DNA from: JAQBDA01 sp041301185
Lineage (GTDB): Bacteria; Chloroflexota; Anaerolineae; Anaerolineales; UBA4823
Assembly: GCA_041301185.1 (NCBI GenBank)
Contig: JBFYSV010000202.1
Span: forward strand, 1 to 64,000
DNA: 64,000 nt
Direction: 5' to 3'
Below the pieces are notes generated by a model. That model worked only from the letters and a program-made list of their open reading frames with translations. It did not search any database and was not told the DNA's origin. Both the position numbers and the translations under genes were made by a program. Shown here one piece after another: positions 53,110 through 62,942 of this stretch. Position 1 is the stretch's first letter. Every line of letters begins with the position of its first letter.

Positions 53110-54693
53110 TTATCCCCCAAGCCTTACTTGAGCAAGTATTGCGACGAACAAAACTACAAATAAGAGTGCCCATAAGATACCCCCATCTCCTTCTAAGATA
53201 TTGATTGCAAGATGGATCACTCTACCCATGGCAAAATAGACTCCCCATAGAAAACGATATACCCATTCCAACGAGAAGAAACGGACCACAAAAATCCCGG
53301 CAGAATGGATAGTCCGGGCTATAGTCTCTCGCTTACGCAGCTGTAGCGCAAGCAGCACCCATATCCCGCAAAGTACAGCAATAACCAGGCCTGGCAACCC
53401 AGATGCCAGGCTCAAGGGCATATCCCGCTCAAACCAGCCAACTAAGATCAATACACCAGGTAATAAAACCAATCCCCAGGGATAGATGATCCAAACAAAT
53501 CTGTCCATAGCAATCTGTTTAGGAAGGGGTTTAAAGGCCTGGTACACATACCCAACCAGGAACACGGATTGAGCAATAAGAAATAAAACCAACGCTGGAT
53601 GGAACCCCGGCACATACAGATACACGCCATTCCAGATAGGCAAATACGGGAGGCTGGATAATCCCAACACCCCAATAGCCGGGAGAATGAGCAAATATTT
53701 TTGCCGCAATGACATAAGAAATACTACGCTGCCGGACAAGATTGTGACGATTCCCCATGCAAGGCCTGCGGATGGTTGGGCTCGAATGGTTGAGGCAACA
53801 ACGAAGGATGCCAATCCCAGGATCCAATACGGTCGCCCTTCTACTTCATCTGGAGCATTTACCCACGCAATGGATGAATAGATTGCCGCAAACCCACTCA
53901 GCAAGAGCAAGATCAGGGTCATGTTCTGTGGGACTCCGACCTCAGCAGTACGAACCAGCAAGATCATGCTGGCGCCAGCTGCCACCAGTCGGGAAATCGT
54001 GCCCAAATTTCGCCGGGTTGCATATTCTCTGCGTAAGGGCTGGTGCATCGGCAGCACGCCTAAACGTAGACCGGCTGCAAGCAACAGGAAAATACTCACC
54101 TGGATTGGAATATTGGAAAAATCCAGATTTTGACCTAAACTACGGGTATAGATCATCGACCACACTAACAACATCGTTCCAGCGAGCCGCGTTGAAAATG
54201 AAATAATCACCCGTTCTCGATCTTTGCTGCCCGGAAGTTGACCCAACAAAATTACCATTTCAGCCAGATCAATCGCCATCCACAGGAGAAGTAGCGTCAT
54301 CGGATTGCCAGCTTGTACTGCCAGAACGCCAAGCGCTCCCAACACAAGGGCGCCGAACCAAATTGACCAATTGGCTTCGTTTGCCCTGATCACATCGGTC
54401 AATATTGCCGATAAAACCAAAGTAGCCAGTGCCAAAGCAAACGGCCAAGAATATTCGTCCACCAGCAAGGTGGGTGAGTATTCCGAAATCCACCCAGGGC
54501 GCCAGTTAAACATCATAATCGATTGCGGGATATTACTGCGCGAAATAAGGACAAAAGGCCATGCAATCAAGGCTCCTAAAGCAGCAACAACCCAGGTGTA
54601 AGCGAATCCTGGTCTTATCACTCGGATAAGCACGAGAATGATGGCAAATACAAGAAGAACTACAACAGAAATAATTGGAAAATAGGCAACCAT
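53110..54693 (-). CDS. Complex I-like antiporter subunit (NuoL/MrpA relative)
   Basis: A 527-residue membrane protein with about 14 helices of the same family. The TM5-type region is LLLLWMAIDLAEMVILL (D142, E145). At the position of the NuoM lysine there is an arginine (R210), followed by LPMHQPL, in which only the His of PFH is kept. It is the first gene of the three-gene cluster. No hydrophilic complex I, hydrogenase or Mrp subunits are present. Confidence 0.72.
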   Translation of the reverse strand: MVAYFPIISVVVLLVFAIILVLIRVIRPGFAYTWVVAALGALIAWPFVLISRSNIPQSIMMFNWRPGWISEYSPTLLVDEYSWPFALALATLVLSAILTDVIRANEANWSIWFGALVLGALGVLAVQAGNPMTLLLLWMAIDLAEMVILLGQLPGSKDRERVIISFSTRLAGTMLLVWSMIYTRSLGQNLDFSNIPIQVSIFLLLAAGLRLGVLPMHQPLRREYATRRNLGTISRLVAAGASMILLVRTAEVGVPQNMTLILLLLSGFAAIYSSIAWVNAPDEVEGRPYWILGLASFVVASTIRAQPSAGLAWGIVTILSGSVVFLMSLRQKYLLILPAIGVLGLSSLPYLPIWNGVYLYVPGFHPALVLFLIAQSVFLVGYVYQAFKPLPKQIAMDRFVWIIYPWGLVLLPGVLILVGWFERDMPLSLASGLPGLVIAVLCGIWVLLALQLRKRETIARTIHSAGIFVVRFFSLEWVYRFLWGVYFAMGRVIHLAINILEGDGGILWALLFVVLFVAILAQVRLGG

Positions 54694-54759
54694 TGATAGG
54701 TGCGGAGCTGCTGCTGCCTGGTCATTTTCTACTGGATGAGTTGATTGTACCCTAATTAC

Positions 54760-56181
54760 TCATACCAAAACAGCACCAGTCGAGCGTTGCAGATACTGAC
54801 CCATGCCCGCTTTACCCAGCCATCTCCCCTGATCAACAATCAGGTTGCCTCTTAAAAACACCTTCTCTGGGTAGCCCACCAGTTCCCAGCCTTCGAACAG
54901 ATTGTAATCCGTACGATGTTGGGCATACGCGATTCCATATTTCAGGCTTTTGTCAGGGTCCCAAATGACAATATCAGCATCAGATCCAGGTATGATAGAG
55001 CCTTTTCGCGGATAGATTCCAAATATCTTCGCCGGGTTTGTGCTGGTGAGGGCGACAAACTGATTGGGGGAGATGCGCCCCGCTCGGACACCATAGGTCC
55101 ATAGAATCGGTAGGCGGTCGCCGACACCAGGCAGCCCGTTGGGAATTTTCGAAAAATCATCGGCGCCTAACTCCTTGCCTGGGATTGCCACAGCTTCTCC
55201 CTCATAGATGATTGCCTGATTACCCTGGTAAAAGAAGGGGCAATGATCTGTGCCAATCGCCTGTATCGTACCATCTGCAAGGCCTTGCCATAGCCTCTGG
55301 TTGTCCTCAACTGTCCTCATTGGAGGCGAGCATATCCACTTCGCCCCATCCGGACGCTTGAGGTGATCAACTGTAAAGAATAGGTAAGGGGGGCAGGTCT
55401 CGCCCATAATGGGCAAGCCTTTTTGGCGCATGTATTTAAGCTGGTCCACCTCACCCGCGACATTCATGTGCACGATATACAAAGGAGACTGCGCTTGGGC
55501 TGCCAGAGCTGCTGCTCGTAGAGAAGCTTCCACTGCCCCCCAGGCTGGCCTGGTGTGGGCGTGCCATTCTGGGGTTGAATGTCCAGCCTCCAGCGCCTCG
55601 GTAACCAGCACATCGATGACATCACCATTTTCAGCATGGAGCATCGTGAGCAACCCCGATTCATTGGCTATGCGAAGAACACGAAATATTTCCCCATCCC
55701 CCAATCTCAAGCGATTATTATATGCGGTAAAAACCTTCACTGAGGATATACCCATTCCTAACAGACCGGGGATTTCGGCAGCAACTTGCTGGTCATAACG
55801 GCTGATATTCATGTGAAACCCGTAATCGATAGCCGCTTTGCGATCTGCCTTAGCATGCCAGGCTTCAACACTCTTAGCGAGACTCTCCCGATCTTGGGGA
55901 ATAAAATCCATTACAGTTGTCGTCCCTCCAAAGGCTGCCGCCTTATGACCGCTATAATGATCATCTGAAGAGACCGTTCCAAACATCGGCAAATCGAAAT
56001 GGGTATGCGGATCGATACCACCAGGCATAATGATTTTCCCTCTGGCATCGATAATTTGTGAAGCGTCTATGGGTAGATTCACTCCAATTCGGGATATTTT
56101 TTCACCTTCGATATAGATATCCGCAAAATAAGTTTCACTTGCGGTAATAATCTGACCACCTTTGATAAGCAATCCAGGCAT
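54760..56181 (-). CDS. hydA: Dihydropyrimidinase / D-hydantoinase
   Basis: A 473-residue cyclic amidohydrolase that opens dihydropyrimidine or hydantoin rings. The binuclear metal site is formed by H59 and H61 (DPHTHFD), carboxylated K149 (SSVKVF), a histidine in LHAENGD, a histidine in IVHMN and the aspartate in GTDHCPF. The frame continues 66 bases upstream; ATG at 56181 beginning MPGLLIKGG is preferred. Allantoinase-like activity cannot be excluded. It lies 78 bases downstream of the permease genes and may be cotranscribed with them. Confidence 0.88.
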   Translation of the reverse strand: MPGLLIKGGQIITASETYFADIYIEGEKISRIGVNLPIDASQIIDARGKIIMPGGIDPHTHFDLPMFGTVSSDDHYSGHKAAAFGGTTTVMDFIPQDRESLAKSVEAWHAKADRKAAIDYGFHMNISRYDQQVAAEIPGLLGMGISSVKVFTAYNNRLRLGDGEIFRVLRIANESGLLTMLHAENGDVIDVLVTEALEAGHSTPEWHAHTRPAWGAVEASLRAAALAAQAQSPLYIVHMNVAGEVDQLKYMRQKGLPIMGETCPPYLFFTVDHLKRPDGAKWICSPPMRTVEDNQRLWQGLADGTIQAIGTDHCPFFYQGNQAIIYEGEAVAIPGKELGADDFSKIPNGLPGVGDRLPILWTYGVRAGRISPNQFVALTSTNPAKIFGIYPRKGSIIPGSDADIVIWDPDKSLKYGIAYAQHRTDYNLFEGWELVGYPEKVFLRGNLIVDQGRWLGKAGMGQYLQRSTGAVLV

Positions 56182-56259
56182 TTTATTACCTCGCGAGAAG
56201 AGATTGGTCACTGCTCGATCACAAATGTAGTATAAAAACCCGTGCAATTACAAGTGCGG

Positions 56260-58746
56260 TTAGCGATAGACAACCGGCATAAATAAATAGTACCCGGCAG
56301 TATTTTCAACAACCGAGGTAGGGGTTGGGATGACTGGCTCGATATCCGAACCAGACTCCGCGGTTGCTGTCGGCATGGATGCAGGTAGAGTCATCGTTTC
56401 GACAGGCCCTGGCCTGGCGGACATAATTTGTGTACCGATGGGCTGTGACTGAGCTGATTTACCTATATCATCTCCAAAGCCAATCGCATACAACATGCCA
56501 GTATCCGTGGAAACATAGAGTCGATTGGGTACTAATGCTCCACCCAGGATGTTGGCGCCATCTCCCAGCTCATATTCCCAGAGCGGAGTCTGCGAACCTA
56601 TCTCATACGCTTTACAGTTCACCCCAACATTAAAATTATCCGAACACACATAAGATCGCGATTGGCGATCAATGGCGATCAACTTGCTTTGCCTGTCAGG
56701 AGGTCGAAGATTATCGATTATCTTACTGGTATTATCCAGCCACACCAGGCGCGTGTCAAAGTATTCGCCTGAGTAGAATAACCAGATGGTATCCCCAGGT
56801 GTGGCACCTTGATCATAAGGTGGCACAATCGCTTGATTCTCATAATTCCAGGTAATAACGGGATCAACTTTGACACCATCTTCAGTCAATACCCAACCGT
56901 AGACTTCATGACTTGTTCGGAGATAAGATTTCAGATTTGCTCCGGTAAAAAACGCCGGCAGGGAGAATTGCATCTCTTCAAGCGGCAGACCCCGCAATGC
57001 CAACCTGGCCCCATTACTCGCCGCCAGGGCTGCTGCATCCAGAAAAATATAGGCTTCTCCTGCGCTTAACACCGGCGGTTTATCCAAGTAGCCATCATAG
57101 GCAAATGCTAACCACAAAGCTTCTCCTTCTGGTGACACTGCCTGGATTGAATCAAGCCGGGTGTAGTAGATCGTCCCGTTGGAAGCTACGATCGGTCCGG
57201 AGGTTGCCTCCCTGCCATTCTGTGGCGTAAAGCGCCATAAAAACTTCCCGAAAGAATCATAGGCGGATAGCCCACCCTTGGCATCAGCAACATAGATTTC
57301 ACCACCAGGTCCAAGCGCCGGCCAGCCGACGGGGTGTTCTTGCAGATTAGCCTGCCAGACATCTTGACCCGAGGCGTCAAGCGCAATCAGTCGCTGATCA
57401 ACAGTTGTCAGGTATAAATTTCCTTCGGACGAAACGACCGGACCACCCACCAGCCCACCTTCAACAGAATAAATCCAGGCAATTGAGGCATCTTTGGGCC
57501 CATCGGCGGGTGTCCAGCGCGTGCCTTGTGCATCGTGATGCATCGTTGCCCATAAATGCCCACCAGGGACTGAGAGCCATTGTTGCTCGCTGGCTGGAGT
57601 AACCTGCGAGCGCCCATTCCACCACATCGTCCACCCGCCCAAAATCAGAATAAAAAGCGCAGCCATACCCAGTTCACGGGTGTGCGCTTCGAAGAAATCC
57701 GAAGCAGGCTGGGAGATGTTCTCCTCCAGCCATTCGCCAGCCTTCCCCCCGATCAATTGCCTGCCGCGATAACCTGATCTTAGCTTACGTACATGCTGAA
57801 TGCGTAAGCCTTCTCCGAGTAAATTAAACCCAAGGATGGTTAGGAATATAAAAGTGCCGATAACAATCAATCCAAGCGGTTTGACTAAGGAGACCAAAGC
57901 GGTGGAAAGCATCTGCCCAAGCTCTGGCAGGCCAGTGGTATTCACTGAGACGAAATCAGAAACCTCGATCCATACCCCACCACCCATAAAATACCCAAGA
58001 AAACCGAGCTCGGAGATCACGAATATGGTCGCGCTGACTTCAAATGCCAACAGCATCCACACCAGAGGAGATATCTGTGGAATCACATGCTTATATAACA
58101 CTCGCCATCCAGATGCACCCAAAGCCTGGGCAGCTTCAATGAAGACCTGTCCCCTCAATCCACGTGTTTGTGTAGATATGATCCTGGCTGTTTCTGCCCA
58201 CCCGGTAAGTGCCAGTCCGAATACGAACGCCCAAATACCCTTTTCGACACCGATGGCAGTGATACCCATCAGTGCTACGATCAGGATTGGGATCGATAAT
58301 GCGATAAAAAGGATAGTGTCCAGGATTTTTCCTTTAACACCAGTTGACCAGCCAATCAAAAAACCTAGCAAAACCCCAAGAATCAGACGGGTAACTGCAA
58401 CAATACCAACTATTATCAACGTCGGGCGCACCCCCCACAGGATCCTGCTGAGCATGTCCCTTCCGAACTGGTCAGTTCCTAGGGGATAATCTGGTAGAGC
58501 TAGTGGCGCATACGGCGGGCTGACGATTCTCCCGTCGATAGTTAATGCGTAATTTTCCTGCATTGGGTCCTGCGGAGCCCATCTCGGACCCCAGATTGCG
58601 ATCAGCAAGATAAACAAGCTGATGAATCCGCCCATAATTAACGGCCAATTCATCTGGCGGAAAGAATGTAAGAAACCACCACTATGGGGCAGGTTATCTA
58701 CTACTGTCCCGGTATTTTGTGCGCTGATCCCTTGAATTCCGGCCAT
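56260..58746 (-). CDS. DppC-type ABC permease fused to an extracytoplasmic beta-propeller
   Basis: An 828-residue protein, far longer than a normal 290-330-residue DppC. Residues 1-330 form a typical peptide/nickel permease with the EAA motif at about 204-223 (IEAAQALGASGW). A further membrane helix at about 365-382 leads to a C-terminal domain (about 395-760) of repeats such as LIALDASGQDVWQ and YAIGFGDDIG, typical of PQQ-like propellers. A Pro/Thr-rich linker and FMPVVYR end the protein. The outer propeller may hold substrate or anchor the complex; this is inference. It overlaps dppB by one base (TAATG). Confidence 0.82.
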   Translation of the reverse strand: MAGIQGISAQNTGTVVDNLPHSGGFLHSFRQMNWPLIMGGFISLFILLIAIWGPRWAPQDPMQENYALTIDGRIVSPPYAPLALPDYPLGTDQFGRDMLSRILWGVRPTLIIVGIVAVTRLILGVLLGFLIGWSTGVKGKILDTILFIALSIPILIVALMGITAIGVEKGIWAFVFGLALTGWAETARIISTQTRGLRGQVFIEAAQALGASGWRVLYKHVIPQISPLVWMLLAFEVSATIFVISELGFLGYFMGGGVWIEVSDFVSVNTTGLPELGQMLSTALVSLVKPLGLIVIGTFIFLTILGFNLLGEGLRIQHVRKLRSGYRGRQLIGGKAGEWLEENISQPASDFFEAHTRELGMAALFILILGGWTMWWNGRSQVTPASEQQWLSVPGGHLWATMHHDAQGTRWTPADGPKDASIAWIYSVEGGLVGGPVVSSEGNLYLTTVDQRLIALDASGQDVWQANLQEHPVGWPALGPGGEIYVADAKGGLSAYDSFGKFLWRFTPQNGREATSGPIVASNGTIYYTRLDSIQAVSPEGEALWLAFAYDGYLDKPPVLSAGEAYIFLDAAALAASNGARLALRGLPLEEMQFSLPAFFTGANLKSYLRTSHEVYGWVLTEDGVKVDPVITWNYENQAIVPPYDQGATPGDTIWLFYSGEYFDTRLVWLDNTSKIIDNLRPPDRQSKLIAIDRQSRSYVCSDNFNVGVNCKAYEIGSQTPLWEYELGDGANILGGALVPNRLYVSTDTGMLYAIGFGDDIGKSAQSQPIGTQIMSARPGPVETMTLPASMPTATAESGSDIEPVIPTPTSVVENTAGYYLFMPVVYR

Positions 58747-59669
58747 TAACCTGACTGCCTTGGATCATAATACCTGACGAGAATCCCGGCAAAGAAGTCC
58801 GATAATAGAAAAACTGCTGCCAAAATCGTCAGTAAAGCTGCCAGTAGAGGCGGGAAAAGGAAGATGTCAGACCGGTTGGTTAACACCAAGGTAGAAGAAA
58901 ACAGCCGACCGATACCAGGCCAATCGAACAGCCTTTCAACGATGATTAACTCGGCAATCATCAAGCGCAGAGAAGCCACGATTGTGATGATCACTGCCGC
59001 CAGGACATTGCGAAACGCAAGCCTCTTGCGGATGGCCTGCATGGTATGGCCAAAGCTGCGCGCAGCAACAACGTATTGTTTGTCCATTTCCCCCGCCAAC
59101 ATCGTAGATGTGATCTGAGCAATCTTAACCGTAGGCAATACCATTAATGCCAGGGTAGGTAGAACTAGATGAGCGTCGATACCATATCCTTGAAACGGGA
59201 AGAGCGGAGTCGCGTCTGGGCCCCAAATCACATATACAATCGAGAGGGCTATCAGCACGATTCCAATGTAATAACTGGGAGATGCCAGCCCGATGGTGAT
59301 CATCCCGGTCAGCCAGGAAGACACTTTGGGAGGGGCGATCCGCACGGCGCTAAATCCGAGCACTAAACCCAGCCCAATACTCGCCAGTAAAGCCAGGGCC
59401 AGCAACCACAGGCTGGCAATACCTGCCCGAACAATTATTTCCAGGATACTGCCCCCTTGCGGAAGAACGCCAAAATCGAATTGCAAGACACCTTTTAGGT
59501 ACTCGAAATATTGGGGGAAAACGGGTGAGATAGAAAAATTACCAAATGTATACGGGTTACGAGCCAGCTGAATGGGGCTGATGTAGTATGCATAAGCATA
59601 ACCAACAAAATTAGCAATCAGCAATGCTAGCGGAAATATGATTATTCGCTGCAGGATATATCTTAGCAT
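58746..59669 (-). CDS. DppB-type ABC transporter permease
   Basis: A 307-residue permease with six helices and an EAA-type loop (VVAARSFGHTMQAIRKR). It pairs with the DppC-like fusion protein downstream. Peptide, oligopeptide and nickel transporters share this fold, so the substrate is open. The usual partner genes for the substrate-binding protein and the two ATPases are missing here. GGAG lies 9 bases before the ATG. Confidence 0.88.
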   Translation of the reverse strand: MLRYILQRIIIFPLALLIANFVGYAYAYYISPIQLARNPYTFGNFSISPVFPQYFEYLKGVLQFDFGVLPQGGSILEIIVRAGIASLWLLALALLASIGLGLVLGFSAVRIAPPKVSSWLTGMITIGLASPSYYIGIVLIALSIVYVIWGPDATPLFPFQGYGIDAHLVLPTLALMVLPTVKIAQITSTMLAGEMDKQYVVAARSFGHTMQAIRKRLAFRNVLAAVIITIVASLRLMIAELIIVERLFDWPGIGRLFSSTLVLTNRSDIFLFPPLLAALLTILAAVFLLSDFFAGILVRYYDPRQSG

Positions 59670-59842
59670 CGATAATACTCCAAGGAATCAATTCGTGGGA
59701 GTATTCCATGAGTATCAAACCACCCGGACTGTTTCCATCCAGAAATCATGTGAATTCGTTTGGACTATATAGGAATACCAATTCACATCCGGATTAGTTC
59801 ATCTTTGGGAGAATTTATAGTCTCCCACTATCTGCGTTAATA

Positions 59843-60427
59843 TCACGCCGATTCATCCGGCTGAATAATCTCTTGTAAACCCAACATTGCAGCCAGAAAT
59901 GCGGGATCTAAGTCAGGCTCGGGCATATCCTGAGTATGATATGCCTGGCTCCGGTTAGCACGCTCGCGCAAAGCCTGCCAGAGCAATCGGCGTTCATCGG
60001 TATGAACAATCAAATCATTGACTGTTTTTGCCGCTAGCAAATATTCACCGGTCGTGTAGAAAAAAGTGATCCGCCGCCAGCTCTTCGCCAGGATAGGCTG
60101 AGGCAAGTTGGCTAGCGGACCTAATTCGATTTTATAATATTCCAGATTAGCGTTTGGGTGGTCGGTCTCGTCGCGCAGCAACTCAGCCCGGGTGGTTAGC
60201 TCATGACCGCGGACTGGTGCAACATATTGGATACACCATTTTTCTGCATCAAATGCGCCTGTTTGGTAAAAAGCCAGGTAATCGACAGCAATTACCTTTG
60301 GAGCACTCCTTAGGGGAATGCGATACCAACCCAGCAAGCGCGCAATCTCAAGATCGCGCGGATTGTTCATTACCGCAACTAAGATCAGCGCGGTAGCTGC
60401 AGGTAAACCTGGCGATTCCTGGCTCAT
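59843..60427 (-). CDS. Conserved protein of unknown function with a WYRIP motif
   Basis: A 194-residue cytoplasmic protein. Recurring motifs in homologues I recall are ILVAVMNNPRDLEIAR, WYRIPLRSAPK, VDYLAFYQTGAF, YYKIELGPL and WRRITFFYTT. Similar modules occur in proteins that also carry a nuclease-like domain, but here the protein ends before any such domain, and I cannot name the family. It starts just after the stop of the PLP enzyme (gap of 17 bases) and has GAGGTAA before the ATG. Confidence 0.6.
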   Translation of the reverse strand: MSQESPGLPAATALILVAVMNNPRDLEIARLLGWYRIPLRSAPKVIAVDYLAFYQTGAFDAEKWCIQYVAPVRGHELTTRAELLRDETDHPNANLEYYKIELGPLANLPQPILAKSWRRITFFYTTGEYLLAAKTVNDLIVHTDERRLLWQALRERANRSQAYHTQDMPEPDLDPAFLAAMLGLQEIIQPDESA

Positions 60428-60444
60428 TTACCTCGGCAAATTAA

Positions 60445-61911
60445 TTATAAGAGACCGACGTCTCGGTTGAACGCCTCAATCAGCTCGTCAATCTCTTGAA
60501 CCTGGTTCTGCACATCTACCCAATAATCCTGCTCATACCACTGAGCAAGTATCTCTTCGTATGTTTTCCCTTGTTGTTCAACCCAGGTAAAATACTTCAA
60601 ATTGTGGACACGCCGGCGGTCAACATAGCTTAATTCAAGCATATGATCGGTTGATATTCCCTTGAGGTATTCAGCATGGTGGCTGGCTGCATCCAGTGTT
60701 GTGTAATCGCCGAGTTCGGAGTGCATTTCGCGTAATCGGCTACTGTACAATTCCATCGAGTCGGTCAATACCGTTAGTACAATATCATTCTCGCCCAACT
60801 CGTAATATTTCGCCATCTTGACCGCTGAGAGAACATTCGAAATTCCGGAGAAACCCATCAAATCCAACCGAGACACAATTGCTTCGGGCACACCTTGCTT
60901 GACCAGGTACTCCTTGCCGGCAGGCTCATTAAACAGGCGGGCAAGATTCACCACTGCATTATCATCGATAGCTACGATTATGTCGGTGTTTTTGGAATTG
61001 TGAATCCAGGGAACATGCTTGTCTCCAATCCCCTCGATCCGGTGGGCACCAAAACCATTCTCCAACAAGGTTGGACACTGTAAGGCTTCGCTGGCTATGA
61101 TTTTGCTAGCCGGGAATAGTTGTTTCATGTAATCGCCGCTGGCAATTGTCCCAGCCGACCCGGTCGCCGAGACTATGCCCCGGAATTGATCCCGCGGCCC
61201 CAATTCCCGGTTGAGCACTTCCTGCATGGCATGCCCGGTCACTTCATAATGCCACAGATAGTTACCAAGCTCATCGAACTGGTTGAAAATCATAAGGTCT
61301 TCCCCGGAGTTGCGTAATTCCCAGCATTTATCAAAGATTTCTTTGACATTGGATTCACTTCCGGGTGTTGCAATCACTTCGCCAGCAATCTTTGATAGCC
61401 ACTCGAATCGCTCGCGGCTCATCCCCTCCGGCAAGATAGCGATGGACTCGCAAGCTAAGAGAGCCGAGTCATACGCTCCTCCCCGGCAGTAGTTACCAGT
61501 CGAGGGCCAAACAGCTTTCTGGACAGTAGGATCAAACTGACCGGTAACCAGGCGAGGAACCAGGCATCCAAAAGCCGCTCCTACTTTATGCGCTCCGGTG
61601 GGGAACCATTTACCTACCAGCACGATAATTCTGGCAGATGTCCCGGTCAAGCTGCTAGGAAGCTCTAAATAATTTACTCCCCCGTACCCGCCACCATGAG
61701 GTACTGGCTCGTTCTTCCAGGTTATCCGAAACAGATTGTACGGACTCACATCCCACAAGCCAATATTACTCAACCTGTCTTTAATGGATGCTGGAATCAA
61801 TGCGGGATCCTTCATCTGCGCGAAAGTAGGGATGATGATATTCCTCTCCCGCGCTCTTTGTACTACGTTCTTCCGCCGCTCGTGATCAATTGATAAATCG
61901 ATGGTAGTCAT
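60445..61911 (-). CDS. Fold-type II PLP-dependent enzyme, cysteine synthase-like
   Basis: A 488-residue enzyme of the tryptophan-synthase-beta/cysteine-synthase fold. The likely PLP lysine is K109 in PTGAHKVGAAF, with phosphate-binding glycines in ATGSAGTIASGD. It is longer than OASS by about 150 residues, with extra C-terminal helices. The exact reaction is unknown; threonine- or cysteine-synthase-type elimination and addition are possible. The neighbour genes do not settle the pathway, although a threonine synthase lies nearby. Confidence 0.78.
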   Translation of the reverse strand: MTTIDLSIDHERRKNVVQRARERNIIIPTFAQMKDPALIPASIKDRLSNIGLWDVSPYNLFRITWKNEPVPHGGGYGGVNYLELPSSLTGTSARIIVLVGKWFPTGAHKVGAAFGCLVPRLVTGQFDPTVQKAVWPSTGNYCRGGAYDSALLACESIAILPEGMSRERFEWLSKIAGEVIATPGSESNVKEIFDKCWELRNSGEDLMIFNQFDELGNYLWHYEVTGHAMQEVLNRELGPRDQFRGIVSATGSAGTIASGDYMKQLFPASKIIASEALQCPTLLENGFGAHRIEGIGDKHVPWIHNSKNTDIIVAIDDNAVVNLARLFNEPAGKEYLVKQGVPEAIVSRLDLMGFSGISNVLSAVKMAKYYELGENDIVLTVLTDSMELYSSRLREMHSELGDYTTLDAASHHAEYLKGISTDHMLELSYVDRRRVHNLKYFTWVEQQGKTYEEILAQWYEQDYWVDVQNQVQEIDELIEAFNRDVGLL

Positions 61912-61996
61912 TCTATGTATAATCTCCTCATGCTAATTATGGATAAATTTCAGAGTTAAATTGCATGGCTCATGACATCTTTAAATACATTCAACA

Positions 61997-62938
61997 TCAC
62001 ACCTCTTCAGCAGGTGCTTCACAGACGATATATAACGGTCTTCCTCGCGCCTCATCATATAACCTTCCTATGTATTCCCCCAGGATACCCAATGATATAA
62101 GCTGGACCCCTCCAAGGAATAGCACTGCAATCAGCGTTGTCGCCTGACCTGCAAACGCCTCCTGGGTACCGGTGATGCGCATCGCAGCTACGACGGGGAT
62201 CGCCAAAATACTCAATCCCGCCGAGATAAACCCCAAATAGGTGGCTACCTGTAATGGTAGATACGAAAAACTGGTGATAGCATCCCAGGCGAACTTGAAC
62301 ATCTTCTTAAACGGGTACTTCGTCTCTCCAGCAAAACGAGCTGCCCGGCGATACTCCACCCCGGTCTGCTTGAATCCGACCCAGACTGACATACCGCGCA
62401 AGAATCGGTGCCGTTCCCGCATCTGCTTGAGCACGTCAACCACCTTTCGGTCAAGCAGACGGAAATCGCCAGTATCCAGCGGAATCTTCACATCGGTTAT
62501 TCTGTATATGATCCGGTAAAAGACTGAGGCAGTAACCAGCTTAAACCAGCTTTCTCCTTCCCGCTCAGCGCGGACAGCGTAGACAACCTCGTACCCCTCC
62601 CGCCACTTAGCAATCAAATCAAGGATCACTTCGGGTGGATCTTGGAGATCAGCATCAATAATTACGGTAGTCTTTCCGCGGGCATAGTCCAGACCAGCAG
62701 TTACCGCAAGCTGGTGGCCAAAATTGCGGGCAAAGATTACCGGGCGGATGCGATTATCTGCAACGGCAATTTGCCGGATAAGCTCGGTTGATCCGTCCGT
62801 TGAACCATCGTCAATCAACAACAATTCCCAGCTATCACCGCTGGAGTCCATTGTCTCTTTAACCCGGCGATACAGTTCGGGCAAAGTTTGGTTTTCATTA
62901 TAAATTGGAGCGATGATTGAGTGGATTGGCGTTCCCAT
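61997..62938 (-). CDS. GT2 family glycosyltransferase, DPM/GtrB-like
   Basis: A 313-residue dolichyl/polyprenyl-phosphate-sugar transferase. It has SIIAPIYNENQTLPEL, the DDGSTDGS loop, VIIDADLQDPP for metal and donor binding, and two C-terminal helices. Paralogous to the glycosyltransferase at 522-1475. It starts 4 bases after the threonine synthase stop; an AGG sits close to the ATG, so it is likely translated as part of the same mRNA. Confidence 0.88.
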   Translation of the reverse strand: MGTPIHSIIAPIYNENQTLPELYRRVKETMDSSGDSWELLLIDDGSTDGSTELIRQIAVADNRIRPVIFARNFGHQLAVTAGLDYARGKTTVIIDADLQDPPEVILDLIAKWREGYEVVYAVRAEREGESWFKLVTASVFYRIIYRITDVKIPLDTGDFRLLDRKVVDVLKQMRERHRFLRGMSVWVGFKQTGVEYRRAARFAGETKYPFKKMFKFAWDAITSFSYLPLQVATYLGFISAGLSILAIPVVAAMRITGTQEAFAGQATTLIAVLFLGGVQLISLGILGEYIGRLYDEARGRPLYIVCEAPAEEV

Positions 62939-62942
62939 ACAC

